A stretch of 64,000 nucleotides of DNA from Pectinophora gossypiella (GCF_024362695.1 NC_065425.1:3043001-3107000); one strand, 5' to 3'; counted from the first letter of the stretch, positions 31,719 through 44,057 are shown. The notes: generated from the letters alone by a model not told the origin. Translations and numbers: made by a program.

Positions 31719-34524
31719 TTAAAGGATCCAAATCCCAAACAAGGCGGATTCACAGGACCTTTTCAATTGTTTCATAAGCTTGTTGGTATCCCCCGTGTAG
31801 GGCGCGACAGCAGTTTCGCATTCGTCTAGAAGGTTAAAGAACTTCCTGCAAGCAGTTTTATATTTGTCACCATCTCTCTTCATCAAGCCTTCGTTCATTT
31901 GTGACGCGATTTGTAGTATGGACGCTTGAAGGGACAGAAAGGAAAATATTAGTTATTAAAATTGGGATTTTCTGTTCATTAAGTGATTATTTGATAAGCT
32001 CATTTTCAAATATAATCACAGACGATGCCCTGAGCCGAAGTTCACGCGTAACTAATCACCCTCAGGCCAGTTGTCTTAAATTTTGTACCGGGTGAGCACT
32101 TCACGCTCCCCATTTGTCTGACCAAGTAGTGAATGCCATTTGCGGCAAAACTACAATAAGGCGCGAGATAAAAAAATAAATATAATATCACTCACTACAC
32201 ATTGAATTGAGTAGTTTCGTAGCTCAAAGATAAGTTATCAAATGCATTGCTGAATAGAGTCTCAGACTAATAAAAAGTATTATCATTTTTTAATTTAACT
32301 TCACAAGTAAGAATTATTTCTAATAATGTAAGTATCCGAATTTCATTTTAATTTTACTATTATTATTTTTCTTTTATTTTTTCAGTTTTTTTTTATTATT
32401 GTTTAAATAAGTAGTTATTGTGGCCACACGAGCAAGTCACATTGCTTCCTGTGAGATCTAAAATTTTCTTATTGTTAAATACTGGAGAAATATATTAAAT
32501 AATATATTTTTTTATTCAATTATTGATAAAATTCAACGAAAATTAATAATTAAATGTTAGGTTACTTACATTCTTTACAGTAAACATATTTATTGGGTGT
32601 GGGACGGAAAACTGAATAGAAAAAAAATGTAAGTTAATAAGTAAAACTACATATTTAAAAAAAATCAAATTCAAATCATTCATTGTATTGTATTGATTTA
32701 TTTTATTTGTTTTTTTTTTTGTATTTGAATTTGAATTTTAATGTACATTTATGAGTAAATGCCCTTACTTAAAATTCCTGTAGTGACCATTATGATGACA
32801 ACCGCAGCGCAGATATACTGAAGGCAGAAAAACAATTCTTATTTTTAGGGTTCCGTACAAGAAATGGAAAATCTGAACCCTTATAGGATCACTTTGTTGT
32901 CTGTCCGTCTGCCTGTCAGTCAACTCAAGACCCTTTTTCTCGGGAACGCGTAGAAATATCGACTTGAAATTAACATCTAGTTAAGTTTATAGAATCTTTA
33001 TTTCTTATTTAAGACAATAGTCACTTACATAAGAAAAAGCTTATTCAATAACAAAGTGCAAACATTTTATGATGCTATACAGAAACAGAAGTAGCTTATC
33101 AATTATTGCAAAATTTCAACATTCTGCATTATATAATCGGCAAGTTTGACCTTAAATGATCGATTTGAGCTAATCTGTTTTATTTGAGACGGTTGGTATT
33201 TGTGATATTTATGTAACCACTAGAACATAGTAAAACTGGAAAGTCGTTTTGGAAGTTCGATAGTTGATATTTGTGATATTTCCCCACCGGGAATCGAACC
33301 CGGGAACTAGATCCATAGACCACTTCAACCATTAGACCATAGAGGCCTTTTCTTTGCTTCTAGTCTAGGACAGCTTGGCTTCTGATTCATAAATTCATGT
33401 GTAGAATCGACTTATCCTCTTAAGACCGAGATTTCCAGACACAATAGTTTATAACAAAGAGGTTTGGATTTTATAGGACTTTCCGGTCTTGCGAGTTTAT
33501 TAAAAAAGTTAATGAAAGGCATTAATATTAAACAAGTATGTTTTCATAGTAAAAGCCCTGTTAACGACGGCCTCCTTGGTTTTATTCAGATTTTTATATA
33601 TGTCATTTTTATTACATTTTGTCTTTGTCATTGGCTTTGGCTTTTCGGCGGGAAACGGGAACGGGACAGTTGCTTTCTTCATTGAGTAATCTAAATAATT
33701 AATACGAAGTGGTGTTTTGTGGTTAATGATCGCATTAAGTTAGTCGGAAGACATTCGCGAGTGTTATTATATTGGAGTATTCAATAAACAAAGTGTATCT
33801 GCCTATTTTCGCTTCGTGCCAGGAAGCCGCTTCATAACTCAAAAGTTTATGCGGACTTTTGAGTTAATTCGTTTGGGGTTCGGAGTAGGAGTCTACTCCG
33901 AGGGTGGGGGCTTAGGTTTCATCATCATCATCTTTCATCATTTCATCAATCATCAAGAAAAAAAATACGTAAGACATGGCTGTATGGGCATAGTTCCCTT
34001 TGCCTTACCCTTCGGGGAAAACCAAAACAAAAAAAAAATATCATTGGCTTTTTGGCGGGAACGGAAACTGGACGATTGTTTTCATCATTGAATAATCTAA
34101 ATAATTAATACGAAGTGGTGTTTTGTGGTTAGTGATCGCATGAAGTTAATCAAAAAACATTCGCGATAGTGTTATTATATCGGAATATTCAATAAACAAA
34201 GTGTACCTATCTATTTTCGCTTCGTGCCAACAAGCCGCTTCATAACTCGAAAGTTTATGCGGACTTTTGCGTTAATTCGTCATTTCATTAATCATCATCA
34301 AGAAAAAAAATACATAAGACATGGGTATAGTTCCCTTTGCTTTTCCCTTCGGGGAAAACCACAACAAACAACAAATGTCTTTGGCATACATACATACAGC
34401 GGTCAAACACATAACCCTCTTTGCTTCGCCGCAATCGGGTAAAAATAGCAATAATTATAAGTAATTAAATACTTACCTTATTTCGTTGGAATACGTTCAC
34501 AAATATAAATAGTTTTGAAATCAT
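31719..34524 (-). CDS. Gene 3: small cysteine-patterned membrane/secreted protein (4 exons, 114 aa)
   Basis: Exons in transcription order: 34524-34477, 32817-32769, 32611-32570, 31924-31719; 345 nt, in frame, ending in TAA. Exon 1 encodes 16 residues starting MISKLFIF and ends at AAG/GTAAGT. Exon 2 encodes the hydrophobic run YICAAVVIIMVTTGIL. Exon 3 carries Cys44 (VYCKE). Exon 4 carries Cys72, Cys82 and Cys104 with the shared pattern RDxxxYxxAC and APY. Intron phases are 0, 1, 1 as in genes 1 and 2; exon 2 is 49 nt in both genes 2 and 3. Every acceptor has a pyrimidine tract. The first residues are themselves hydrophobic, so the N-terminus could be a long signal peptide rather than a type II anchor. 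It lies 886 bp downstream of the gene 2 stop, same strand, as a tandem duplicate. Intron 1 contains a duplicated repeat unit; intron 3 a SINE-5 piece. Function unknown. Confidence 0.75.
32010..32172 (+). repeat. SINE-5, 5'-truncated, in gene 3 intron 3
   Basis: CAGACGATGCCCTGAGCCG to GCGGCAAAACTACAATAAGG. Confidence 0.65.
33275..33350 (-). repeat. tRNA-like SINE head in gene 3 intron 1
   Basis: ACCGGGAATCGAACCCGGGA ... ATTAGACCATAGAGGCC. Looks tRNA-like, but the anticodon region is degenerate, so it is not a tRNA gene. Confidence 0.55.
33627..34446 (-). repeat. Dimeric repeat in gene 3 intron 1
   Basis: Two direct units (about 33627-34043 and 34044-34376) share TTAATACGAAGTGGTG, CAATAAACAAAGTGTA and AGCCGCTTCATAACTC, diverged by roughly 10%. 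The right end, CTTTGCTTCGCCGCAATCGG plus GTAAAAA, matches an end at 16100 in the opposite sense. It abuts gene 3 exon 1 by 30 bp. Confidence 0.75.
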
Positions 34525-34868
34525 TACTTTAGCCAAACTCCATTCAAATGAATTTAATATACTAGAATTAGCTACTTTTAATGAAAATTACATTAGTGAA
34601 GTTCATATACTTAACTAAAGTACCAAAGTAAGTAAAATTCAAGTTGAGCTCTTACTGTGAATTCTAATTAGGTAATTAAATACGCATGATTGATCAATCT
34701 CTTAAAACAGTTTTAAATGTTGGGATTTAGAGTCAATAAATTAGTTTTGCTGTGATTTGCCACTAATTGAACACAATCAAATTATTACCTGAGTTATGTA
34801 ATTGATATATTCCTTTTAAATGTTGAACTAAACAAAATCTTTTCTTAATGCTTGTTAGCATCCTACAG

Positions 34869-35165
34869 GACCCCGATATCAACCCCGCCGGCGTGGTTGT
34901 CGATGTCCCTCACTCAGCGCATATCGCTATCGGCCCACTCATCCCCTAGCATTATCCCGTTTTTCACAGGGTCCGCTTACCTGCCCTGAAGATTTGACAG
35001 GTCCGGTTTTTTACAGTAGCGACTGCCTGCGACGATGCTTTCCTTGACCGCTGAGCACGTGATAATAATTTATGATCCAAATATGAATTCGACAATCATT
35101 AGTTTAGGCCTGTGCTAGATTCGAACCTGCGATCTCAATGTGAGAGGCAAGTGTTCTACCGACCA
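34869..35165. repeat. SINE-5/SINE-4 chimera
   Basis: SINE-5 5' part (GGACCCCGATATCAACCCC to CGGCCCACTCATCCC) joined directly to a reverse SINE-4 (CTAGCATTATCCCG to TGTGAGAGGCAAGTG). Confidence 0.65.
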
Positions 35166-35410
35166 ATAATAATAATAATGTAATTATAACCAATGATTGA
35201 AAAGTTTTCTAAGGAATTAAAAACATACACAATGTTAACATACATAACCTAATCTTCTATCGTGTGGGTTGTCAGGTGGATTACCAACCTCATCAACCCT
35301 GGTGTCAGGTTTATTACTGATCGGCCTATTATTACTGAAAGGCCTCCGACATAATAAAACAACATGAACTCATATGTTTCATTTCATTTAAGTACTTATA
35401 TATTTTTTCA

Positions 35411-38400
35411 TTAATCTTCATATAACGTAGGAGTCTTTTTTGGTCCAAACACTTCAATGGCGAACTCCCCAGATTGCAGGATGGGGTTTATTCCATCAGC
35501 GTCTGCAGAGTTGTCTTGAGAACTATAGGAATATAGGTTGTTCTCTTCCACCTCTGGAAAAAAGATAATTGCATCACGGTCTAGTAGTTCTTGTTTTGAA
35601 CACACTTCTATTCTCGTGTGGGTTGTGAGATCAATGACCCACCTCAGCAACCCTCATCAACCCGGCTCTGCACGCGAATGGCGCCGCCGTATGATGTCTA
35701 TCTACCGTACCTACCGTACAAGTTCGCTGCGTTTAGTCGTCGAAGGTCGCGATAAAATTCGCGCCACGCGCGTTGTGGTTGCCATGCTGCTAGGGATGGT
35801 GTCAGAGTAACTATTGAGCGGCCTAAGGCCCTTTACATTGCCCGCTATACGTAGGTAAATAGCCTATAATATATACGTCCACAGGCATAGGCCTCCCCTC
35901 AATCAACCGGAGGGGTATGGAGCATACACCACCACGCTGCTCTACTGCGGGTTAGTGGAGGTGTTAGGGCTAGTAGGCTGGGACCAACGGCTCAACGTTT
36001 CTTACATTAATTTTGGACAATCAGCTGTTTTCGCTTCCAATATCCTAGCCGAACTATGGGCAGTTTAATAAAGTGATTTCGACAATGTTCATTGAGAATT
36101 GAACTCGGACTTCCAGATCCCAACGCTCTAAGAGAGTTACTAGACCTAGACCATTTAAGCTGGGTGATAAAAATAATAAGAGTGAAAAAAAAAACTTGAT
36201 GAGAGAGTGAGTGTTAAGAAGCTTAAGAGTCATTTCCAGAGACGGACTTAGAGTGGTATTAATAAATTAATTTCAGCTTCGAGACTGCCCTCCAGATAAT
36301 GTCAATGTGGCAGTTCTTATATGAAAAAGAGACTTGAGCATGATCTTGAGGGTAGTCTCAGCTGAGATTAGTTTATTATTATTACCACCCTTAGTACATG
36401 ATACAACTGAAGTCTACCCAGAGAAAACCACAAACCTTTCTTAACGGTGACGTCACAGTACATCTTGGCCTGCAGTTTGGCATCGCCCCTGTATGGTCCC
36501 TTCAAATAGTCGCAGTACTCCAGTATGGTATAGAACTTAAAGCATGCTTTCACGTAGCTCGGCCTGTCCCTATTCTGGTAAGCCTCATTCATGTGCCTCA
36601 CCGCCGTTTCTAACGATTCTTGAAAAGGTTAAAACAATCATTTAAATTACTTCGCGTATAATAATATATTCATGTATATTCATGTTTAGATCATAAATGA
36701 TTATCACGTGCTCAGCGGTGAATGAAAACATCGCGAGGAAACCCACATTCCCAATAAATGCATTCGGACGTATGTGACCTAACCTGTATCGGGCTAGTAT
36801 TCCCTTCGCGGGTTGGAAGGCCAGACAGGCAGTTGCTTCTGTAAAAAACCAGATCTGTCAAATCTTCAGGTTTTAAGGATCCCGTGAAAAACAGGATAAT
36901 GCTAGGGAGATGATGATAATTGTAATTAGAGTACACACGAGAATTAATTGGCGTAGAATTATAATATACTGGTCATAAGATCGAGGAATATTTTGCCTCT
37001 GTCCTCTGTAGTATACCTCTATATGGGTCTTGCTGTCTAAAGTGCGATATCGCGTTTCACGATTGCTTCAAGACAGCATTATTGAATGTGGCGCCATCTG
37101 TTGTATGTGGGCGGAACTAGTTGGGTTCGCCACATCTCCTTTGCAATTTTTTTATTAAAAATAAAAGATGTCAATATCATAATAATGAATAGTTAGTACA
37201 TACCTTCATTGCAGGAGACGAATAGTCCAGAATTGTTACCTGAGTGAAGAATTTTTATATATAATTTGCTTTAAAAGGATTTTAAATATTAATTTTAGTA
37301 AAAAAATGAGTTTATATAAATATAAATACTTGCACATTTACAAAATTCACATAACTTCGTGCAATTTTCGTTTCCAAAAGGAGATATTAAACAAAACTTA
37401 CATAGTAATAAAATTATGATTATTACGATGAGCGTCAGTACACAAATATGCTGAAAAAAAAAACAAGATTACTTTGAAGCAATACTCAAAACAGTCCCAG
37501 TCTCATAGAAAGTGGCAGGAGTGGGATCAAGTACGGTGGGAACAGTTACAAAACCATTCATCATCTTCATTAAATTAAGAGCTACGCTGTTGTTGGTGTA
37601 GCATTCTCCACTCTTGTCTATCAAAGGCCAATTCCTTGACTTCCTTATAAGACACGACTTTCTATAGTGACCTCGTAACGAAAACTTTGAGGGATGCTTC
37701 AGACCATGATTCTGAGTTGATATCAAGTGAAATTTTCTGTCGCCAAAGCATGAAATTGAGAATAATTTAAAAAGACCCTAATAATAAATTTTCCGACAAG
37801 AAATTCCACTTTATATCAACTCAGAATCATGGTCTGAATCGATCCCCTTATTTGTTACGGTGTCACTAACAACCATACATACTCTTATGGCTACCTGTAC
37901 GTACTTGTACTTGTACGGGGTGTAATTGACATCATAACGAATACTGAGGTGGATGATTCAGCTCATTATTCTGAGTTAATATCAAAGTGATGTATGTCAG
38001 AAATAGGCGTGAGTTTATGTATGTAATAGAACATAACATAACATAAACAGCCTATATACGTCTATATTTATTAATTAAATGTAGGCAGCCCGCCCTTATT
38101 CAGGGATTAATCAGTCTGGGCGCGAAAGTGCCCATCACTAGCCGCATTTCCTCCCTGCACGGCAGTGAACTACCTTTGTGCCAAGAACAATATGGCATGG
38201 GGGTCTTATAATTGAAAACGGCAGGTCAGACAATTTTCATATCATCTCGGGCTTGTTATCAGGGATCAAATCTGACTTCCTAAGCCAAAGAAAAATTATG
38301 AAATTCTGATTACTAAATAAAGACAGATTTAAAAGTGATACACACACAACGTTTTACTTTTTTATATTTAACTTATATATGAGTTTTAATAAAGAAAAAT

Positions 38401-38890
38401 GTAATAATAAGTGCGACGCTTTGTCACGTTTCTATGACGTCACAGGTTGTTTTTCATACAAATTCTGTGTTTTGTCGTTTAGTAAAAAGTAACTGGTTTG
38501 ACTAGTTGGAAACTACCCTATTACAGGTCATTGGGTACCCTATCAGTTGATCAATCGCCATACCCATCTTCGGACGAATCAGATAGGTAAGACTCAAAGA
38601 CAATACAAATAGTGGTTGCTAATTGGTTAATAGGTTCTATCATTCTGTCCACCCCGGTAGAGTAACAGCGTGAATTTATTCATTTAAGCCAACAGGTAGG
38701 TACCTATGTGTGTAAACAAACACTATTCAGGATGTTTAATAATATTATACCCTGACACCAGGGGTGATGAGGTTGGTACTCCACCTCACAAACCATACGA
38801 TAGAAGAAGATAATAATGGGTAATACTTACAGAAAGTCTAAATTTCGCCAAAATTGGTTTGAATTTATTTGTCAAGCTGATTGTTCTCAT
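35411..38890 (-). CDS. Gene 2: small cysteine-patterned membrane/secreted protein with C-terminal extension (5 exons, 156 aa)
   Basis: Exons in transcription order: 38890-38831, 37450-37402, 37239-37204, 36618-36436, 35553-35411; 471 nt, in frame, ending in TAA. Exon 1 encodes a basic 20-residue N-terminus (KFK, AKFR). Exon 2 encodes HICVLTLIVIIIILLL, so a type II membrane anchor with the C-terminus outside is likely. The ectodomain has Cys37, Cys46, Cys74, Cys84 and Cys103, with NRDRPSY and GPY matching genes 1 and 3. Exon 4 leaves through an AAAG/GTTTGT donor in phase 1 into exon 5, which adds a 46-residue acidic, Ser/Asn-rich tail ending PTLYED. If that donor is skipped, the frame runs on to a stop at 36368 with a hydrophobic tail, so two C-termini are possible. 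Introns hold SINE-4, LINE and MITE copies; a hAT element sits 104 bp upstream of the ATG. No known function. Confidence 0.75.
36700..36915 (+). repeat. SINE-4, 5'-truncated, in gene 2 intron 3
   Basis: ATTATCACGTGCTCAGCGG to CCCGTGAAAAACAGGATAAT. Confidence 0.75.
37545..37665 (-). repeat. LINE 3' tail in gene 2 intron 1
   Basis: ATCATCTTCATTAAATTAAG to GACTTCCTTATAAGACACG, reverse of the 18.5-kb LINE tail. Confidence 0.6.
37670..37985. repeat. MITE-A fragments in gene 2 intron 1
   Basis: GACAAGAAATTCCACTTTAT to GTCACTAACA, then GGGTGTAATTGACATCATAA to TCTGAGTTAATATC, with LINE-like bits on both sides. Confidence 0.5.
38274..38525. mobile_element. MITE-E copy in gene 2 intron 1
   Basis: CCTAAGCCAAAGAAAAATTA to TTGGAAACTACCCTATTAC. 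Confidence 0.6.
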
Positions 38891-38986
38891 TGTTAAAACA
38901 CGATATCAAAGCCTAATTTAAATATAAATTGTATCTGTAAAATTCTTCTATATTTGCGTGTAAGATCCCTGTACGTGAATTGAATT

Positions 38987-40558
38987 TCCTAGGTCAGTGA
39001 TTCTCAAACATTTTTACTGCGTACCACCCGAATAAAAGAATTCAAACTCGTAGCCAATTCTAACCGAAATGAACAAGGGGGAAAGATATGGCGTGAGGCT
39101 GACTGAGGAGACCATAAGGTCAATTAAGCCGAGACAACACGCAGAGCCGAGTTTCGCGCCCATCTGAGCACCGTCAGTCCTATTGTATTGTCTTAAATGT
39201 AGCACCTCTCAGCGCTCCTCATTCGTCTGACCAAGTAGTTAATGCCTTATGCGGCAAATCTACCACTTTACAGGGTGTTAGTGACATCGTAACGAATACT
39301 CAGGGGGATGATTCAGACCACGATTCTGAGTTGATATCAAGTTGAATTTCCTGTCGGAAAATTCAGGAAAATGTGTGTTTTTTAATTATTTTCCGTTCCA
39401 TACTTTTGCGACGGGAAATTTCACTTGTCGACTCAGAATCATGGTCTGAATCATCCCTGAAACATTCTGTATACCTACCTGACATAAATAGCCTATAAAT
39501 ATGTCCCAATTCTCGTCACAGACTTCCCCTTAATCAACAGGACATACCACGCTGCGCAATAGTGCTGTGTATATATTTTTTTTAACTTATTAGTAAATAC
39601 TACTTACTACTTCTTACGTACTTTTAGTAGATTTGCCGCAGATGGCATTAACTACTTGGCCGGACAAAACATTGGTGCTGTGTATGGTCCACTCGTTGCA
39701 TCAGCACCAGAGTGTGATCTGTTTATGAGTGAGTGGACGTATGTGTGTCGTGAGTGTCTGAGGTTATGCGAGATAATGAATGATGTTTGAAATATGTTTT
39801 GATATCGTTTACTGTTTGTTTAAGTATACATAGTTCAGTTACCTTATTTGTACTAATGTTAAGTCTGATTACTTATTATGAAAGTTTCACAGCGTACTTA
39901 TTGGCGCTTCCGCAATGAAAATTATTTGTAAGTACCTCTAGGTACGTGTTAGATGCTAGTGTAGGAATGGTAGGCTGAATGAATCGAACCTTGCGCACGG
40001 TAAATGAGATAGCCGAGAGAGTGGATCTGTTTTCGTGTTCCAAGAGTGAATTCGCAAAAATAGCAATGAGTGTGATCTGTTATACTTAATTAAAGAAATC
40101 GTTTATTGTACTAGTAAAAAATAATTAATGATTAATTTTTTAAATATGTATAAATAAGTTACCAACTCTGTCGCATTAGGTTATCCTGTAAAGATAGTTG
40201 TTGTGTGTGAAAAGTGAAATAAATAAATAAATAAATGAAACGTAACGCAAAGGTGTGTGAAAGAGAGAGCAACAAATGAGCGAGAGAGAATTGCGGAATG
40301 ACAGGAAAATGGTGGACGGTTGTTTGAATAAGAGAAAAAGTACAAAATTATACAACGTTTAAAATAAAGAAAGTTAAAGAAATAATAATCGTTTCTTTCA
40401 TGCCCTATCTCATAATTTTATTTTCTATTCGCTAGTGTTCAAATTGGCATCATCAGCGAGGCAAGCGGTTGAAGTTCCACGCACGCCTTATAAAGTAGTC
40501 TCACAATACCTATCTCTGGACGTGCTCGTCCCACTATTTGAGAACCACTGCCCTAGGT
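38987..40558. mobile_element. hAT-type non-autonomous element upstream of gene 2
   Basis: Ends CAGTGATTCTCAAAC (38995) and TTTGAGAACCACTG (40550) match the hAT terminal consensus. Eight-bp flanks TCCTAGGT (38987) and CCCTAGGT (40551) fit a target duplication with one change. It holds a SINE-5 piece (39100-39265), a MITE-A (39271-39479) and GAGA-rich sequence. No transposase seen. Confidence 0.75.
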
Positions 40559-41132
40559 CATACATAATACTCATACACCACACTCAGAAATAATCTCACT
40601 AAACTCAAGACTTCGTTCTTTTAAAACTTATAAATCCTCGTTAGAGAAAACCTCCAGCTATTTTCTCTTTTTTTTGGACGTGAGTCGTAGGGTTGCCTCA
40701 AATGGCATTAACTACTTGGCCGAACCTTTAGTTCGAAATGTGCATAAATTCAATCCAAATTAGCTCATTAAGAATTAATTAGAATTACCATAAAATACAA
40801 CATTGCTGCCTATGAGACTTTAATGGCTTCTAAGCGTTTGTCGTTAATATTTTATTGGCAATTTGAAAACAGATGTGGCGGTAGTAACATTAGCATACAT
40901 ACATAAACTAATGTCCATAATTTTGTCCATAAGGTTTTTAGAATTATTTATTTAACTCCAGGAGCTTCAGTTGCTCCATAAAATGGGGCTTATTCTGACA
41001 TACACAAACTTTTTAAATATTTCAGTCGGAAATGTCGCATCAATTTGTACACGCACGGGTACCTCGCCACAACCGGTGAACCGCTATGAAATCCTCCTCG
41101 TGCGAGAATGGCATAAGTCAAAATAAAATGGA

Positions 41133-42255
41133 CAATGAGGGTCTTTGCAGGCCACGTTCCCTACTAAAAACATAGAAGGCGCTGTATTACCTTTCTAATT
41201 TCATTGCTTCCAGACGTAGATATCCATATACTATCCACGCACTGCACACAGTCAATGAAGTTGCAACCAGGATCGACTTATTTGTTTGTAGTCTGAGCGA
41301 ATTTGAAAATGCTACCTTGTATGTATTGTGTTATTTGTCATAAGTATATATAAGTGCTGTACTATCGGATTAGGGTGGTCTTGTAATGATAGTTTTAAGT
41401 TTTGATAAATAAATAAATAAATATTTTATCTTTATTTTTGGGTTTTACAAGATGTTGCATCGTCCCGTACCAAATTTTCATAAATGTTATCTTGCCACTG
41501 TTTGCCTGGAATAAATTGCTGCTTAGCAATAAGGCCTCCAGATTGTATTGTATCTTTCCTCCACGTGTGTAAAACTTGTTTTGTATGTTGTGTGCAATAA
41601 AGTATATTTGTATTAATTGATGACCCCAATGATGATGTTATTACACCCAGGCACAACACATTTTGCGACCATTGTTATTCTAAACAAAATAAATAAAAGC
41701 AATAAATAACAAACTAAGAACATAATTCTATACAAATCTGATGTAAATATCGAGCAACATTTATTTTTATATATTATGACACTGAGATAACATTATATTT
41801 TTGCACACTATCTTAAATACAAGACAATAAAAATACTGCTTTATGAGAAACATTTTATATATAAGAGGAGCTCGGTGGCGCAACGGTAAACGCGCTCAGT
41901 CTGCGATTGTTGAAATTAAGCAACTTTCACAAAAAAAAAAGTTTTCATCTCGAGCTCCTCCGTGCTTCGGAAGGCACGTTAAGCCGTTGGTCCCGGCTGC
42001 ATTAGCAGTCGTTAATAACCATCAATCCGCACTGGGCCCGCGTGATGGTTTAAGGCCCGATCTCCCTATCCATCCATAGGGAAGGCCCGTGCTTCAGCAG
42101 TGGGGACGTTAATGGGCTGATGATGATAAGAAACATTATATTTTTGAATAGGTAATTATTTACTCGAATAATCAGAAATAGGTAATTAAGGCGTAGGAGT
42201 CATAGAGCGCCATCTGTGTTTCTTTAGGGAACGTGGCCTGGAAATTCCTTCATTG
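41133..42255. mobile_element. CAATGAGGG-type TIR transposon with SINE-3 inside
   Basis: Left end CAATGAGGGTCTTTGCAGGC with GGCGCTGTATTACC; right end GAGCGCCATCTG with GTGGCCTGGAAATTCCTTCA. The interior shares ACACCCAGGCACA with 56160. A SINE-3 lies at 41870-42128 flanked by AGAAACATT repeats; its 5S-like segment is partly deleted. Confidence 0.65.
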
Positions 42256-42578
42256 GACATCCTACTTACCAACAATATTTAAAGAAAGGGCAAAGGCAGG
42301 TCACTTAATTTTCCAAATCGCGTACGAATGCTGTACTCGGAGATGTAAAAAAAAAAATAAAGGAAGAATATCCAGTCTATCAAAATACTGGATTAACAAA
42401 ATTGATTCGCATAAAGACTGACATTAGTACAAATTAACTGAGTCACAAACATACCGACGGACATAAAGAAACCAGTATATTCGCATTATCTTATTGAACT
42501 GTCAGATGTTCACAAATTTTTAGGGTTCCGTCACTGAAGGTTCTACAACGTATTTTTTATTTTCTCATTCGTGTTAGG

Positions 42579-42697
42579 GCCTTTCCAACCTTACCGGGTG
42601 AGAGCCTTCAGCGCTCCCCATTTGTCCGGCCAAGTAGTTAATGCCATATGCGGCAAATCTACAATAAGTCACGTCAAAAAAAAGCCTTTCCAACCTT
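42579..42697 (+). mobile_element. SINE-5, strongly 5'-truncated, with target duplication
   Basis: Only the last ~91 bp (ACCGGGTGAGAGCCTTCAGC to poly-A) lie between two copies of GCCTTTCCAACCTT. Confidence 0.85.
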
Positions 42698-43478
42698 TTT
42701 CTTCTATACCGTGGTGGATAGACTGTCCTATTTTGAAGGATGTCTGGCTAAACTGACATCATAATCAGATTATAGAAATAGAAATAGAAAAATATTTATT
42801 TCAAAAAAAAGAGATTTACAAAAGTAATCTGTTACAAAAAACTGGTTTTATGAGGTAGTTTCAGAAAATCTACATATAGACAGATAAAACAGCGGACCCT
42901 GCACTAAGCATAAGCCTGTATCGCATTGATTGATTTATTAGATCATAATTGTTATTTATATTTGATCTTTTGAATTGATTGATATTATTGACGTACGAGT
43001 CCCTCAATATTCTTTACTGGTTTGTGCTTGGCGACATTTATTTATATTGAGGAATAATTAATATAATAATAAATTTGAACGGTTTTTGATTAAGTCGGTT
43101 AGTTCCTTGGAGATAAGGATAGAATTAAATCACACTTACTTTCGTACAAACATGTATTTTATAACTTGTTACATAAAGTAGGTAATAAATGCTATACATT
43201 TTTAAATATGTATTTAAATATATTTAAGTATATAAATTATTAATAACATACATAATAATAATAATATATGAAATATTACAGTTATATTTTTTCTACTTTA
43301 GCCGAATTTAACAAAAAGATGCACTGCCGATAAATAAATATAATATTTTATTTTATTCTAATGTTACGTTATATAAACCTACGTGATGTATAAAAATGTT
43401 AACATCAATTCGTTTATCATAAATTTTCCTAGTCTTAAAGCGAATGATTGGTTTTATTTGGATGTTACTAGGTATATA

Positions 43479-43686
43479 CAGGGTGTAAGTGACATCGTAA
43501 CGAATACTGAGGGGGATGATTCAGCTCATTATTCTGAGATCATAATATCATGTGGAATTGAAAATAATTAAAAAGAAAACAAAAACAAACATGAATATTG
43601 CGACGCAAAATTCCGCTTAATATTAACTCAGAATCATGAGCTGAATCATCCCCTTCTGTATTCGTTACGATGTCACTTACACCCTG
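43479..43686. mobile_element. MITE-A, intact copy (208 bp)
   Basis: CAGGGTGTAAGTGACATCG ... CGATGTCACTTACACCCTG (right arm reads ACGATGTCACTTACACCCTG), flanked by TA on both sides. Arms about 85 bp. Tc1/mariner-type target preference. Confidence 0.85.
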
Positions 43687-43767
43687 TATACGAAAAATAA
43701 TAGGCATTACGTACGTTGTATCATACATGGATCTCCATCTGAAAACTTACTGTCATATCTACATTCA

Positions 43768-44057
43768 TCATCATCAGCCCATTAACGTCCCCACTGCTGG
43801 GGCACGGGCCTTCCCTATGGATGGATAGGGAGATCGGGCCTTAAACCACCACGCGGGCCCAGTGCGGATTGGTAGTTATTAACGACTGCTAATGCAGCCG
43901 GGACTAACGGCTTAACTTGCCTTCCGAAGCACGGAGGAGCTCGAGATGAAAACTTTTTTTTGTGGTCACCCATCCTATGACCGGCCTTTGCGAAAGTTGC
44001 TTAACTTCAACAATCGCAGACCGAGCGCGTTTACCGCTGCGCCACCGAGCTCCTCTA
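43768..44057 (-). repeat. SINE-3 copy, full length
   Basis: Reverse orientation: CATCATCAGCCCATTAACG to GCGCCACCGAGCTCCTC, including the 5S-like GGTCACCCATCCTATGACCG and GTTGCTTAACTTCAACAATC. Confidence 0.8.

Noticed and set aside
39900..39935. ATGAAAATTATTTGTAAGTAC as a first exon of a fourth small-protein gene
   Set aside because: It resembles a short start exon with a donor, but no matching hydrophobic, linker or core exon follows on that strand.
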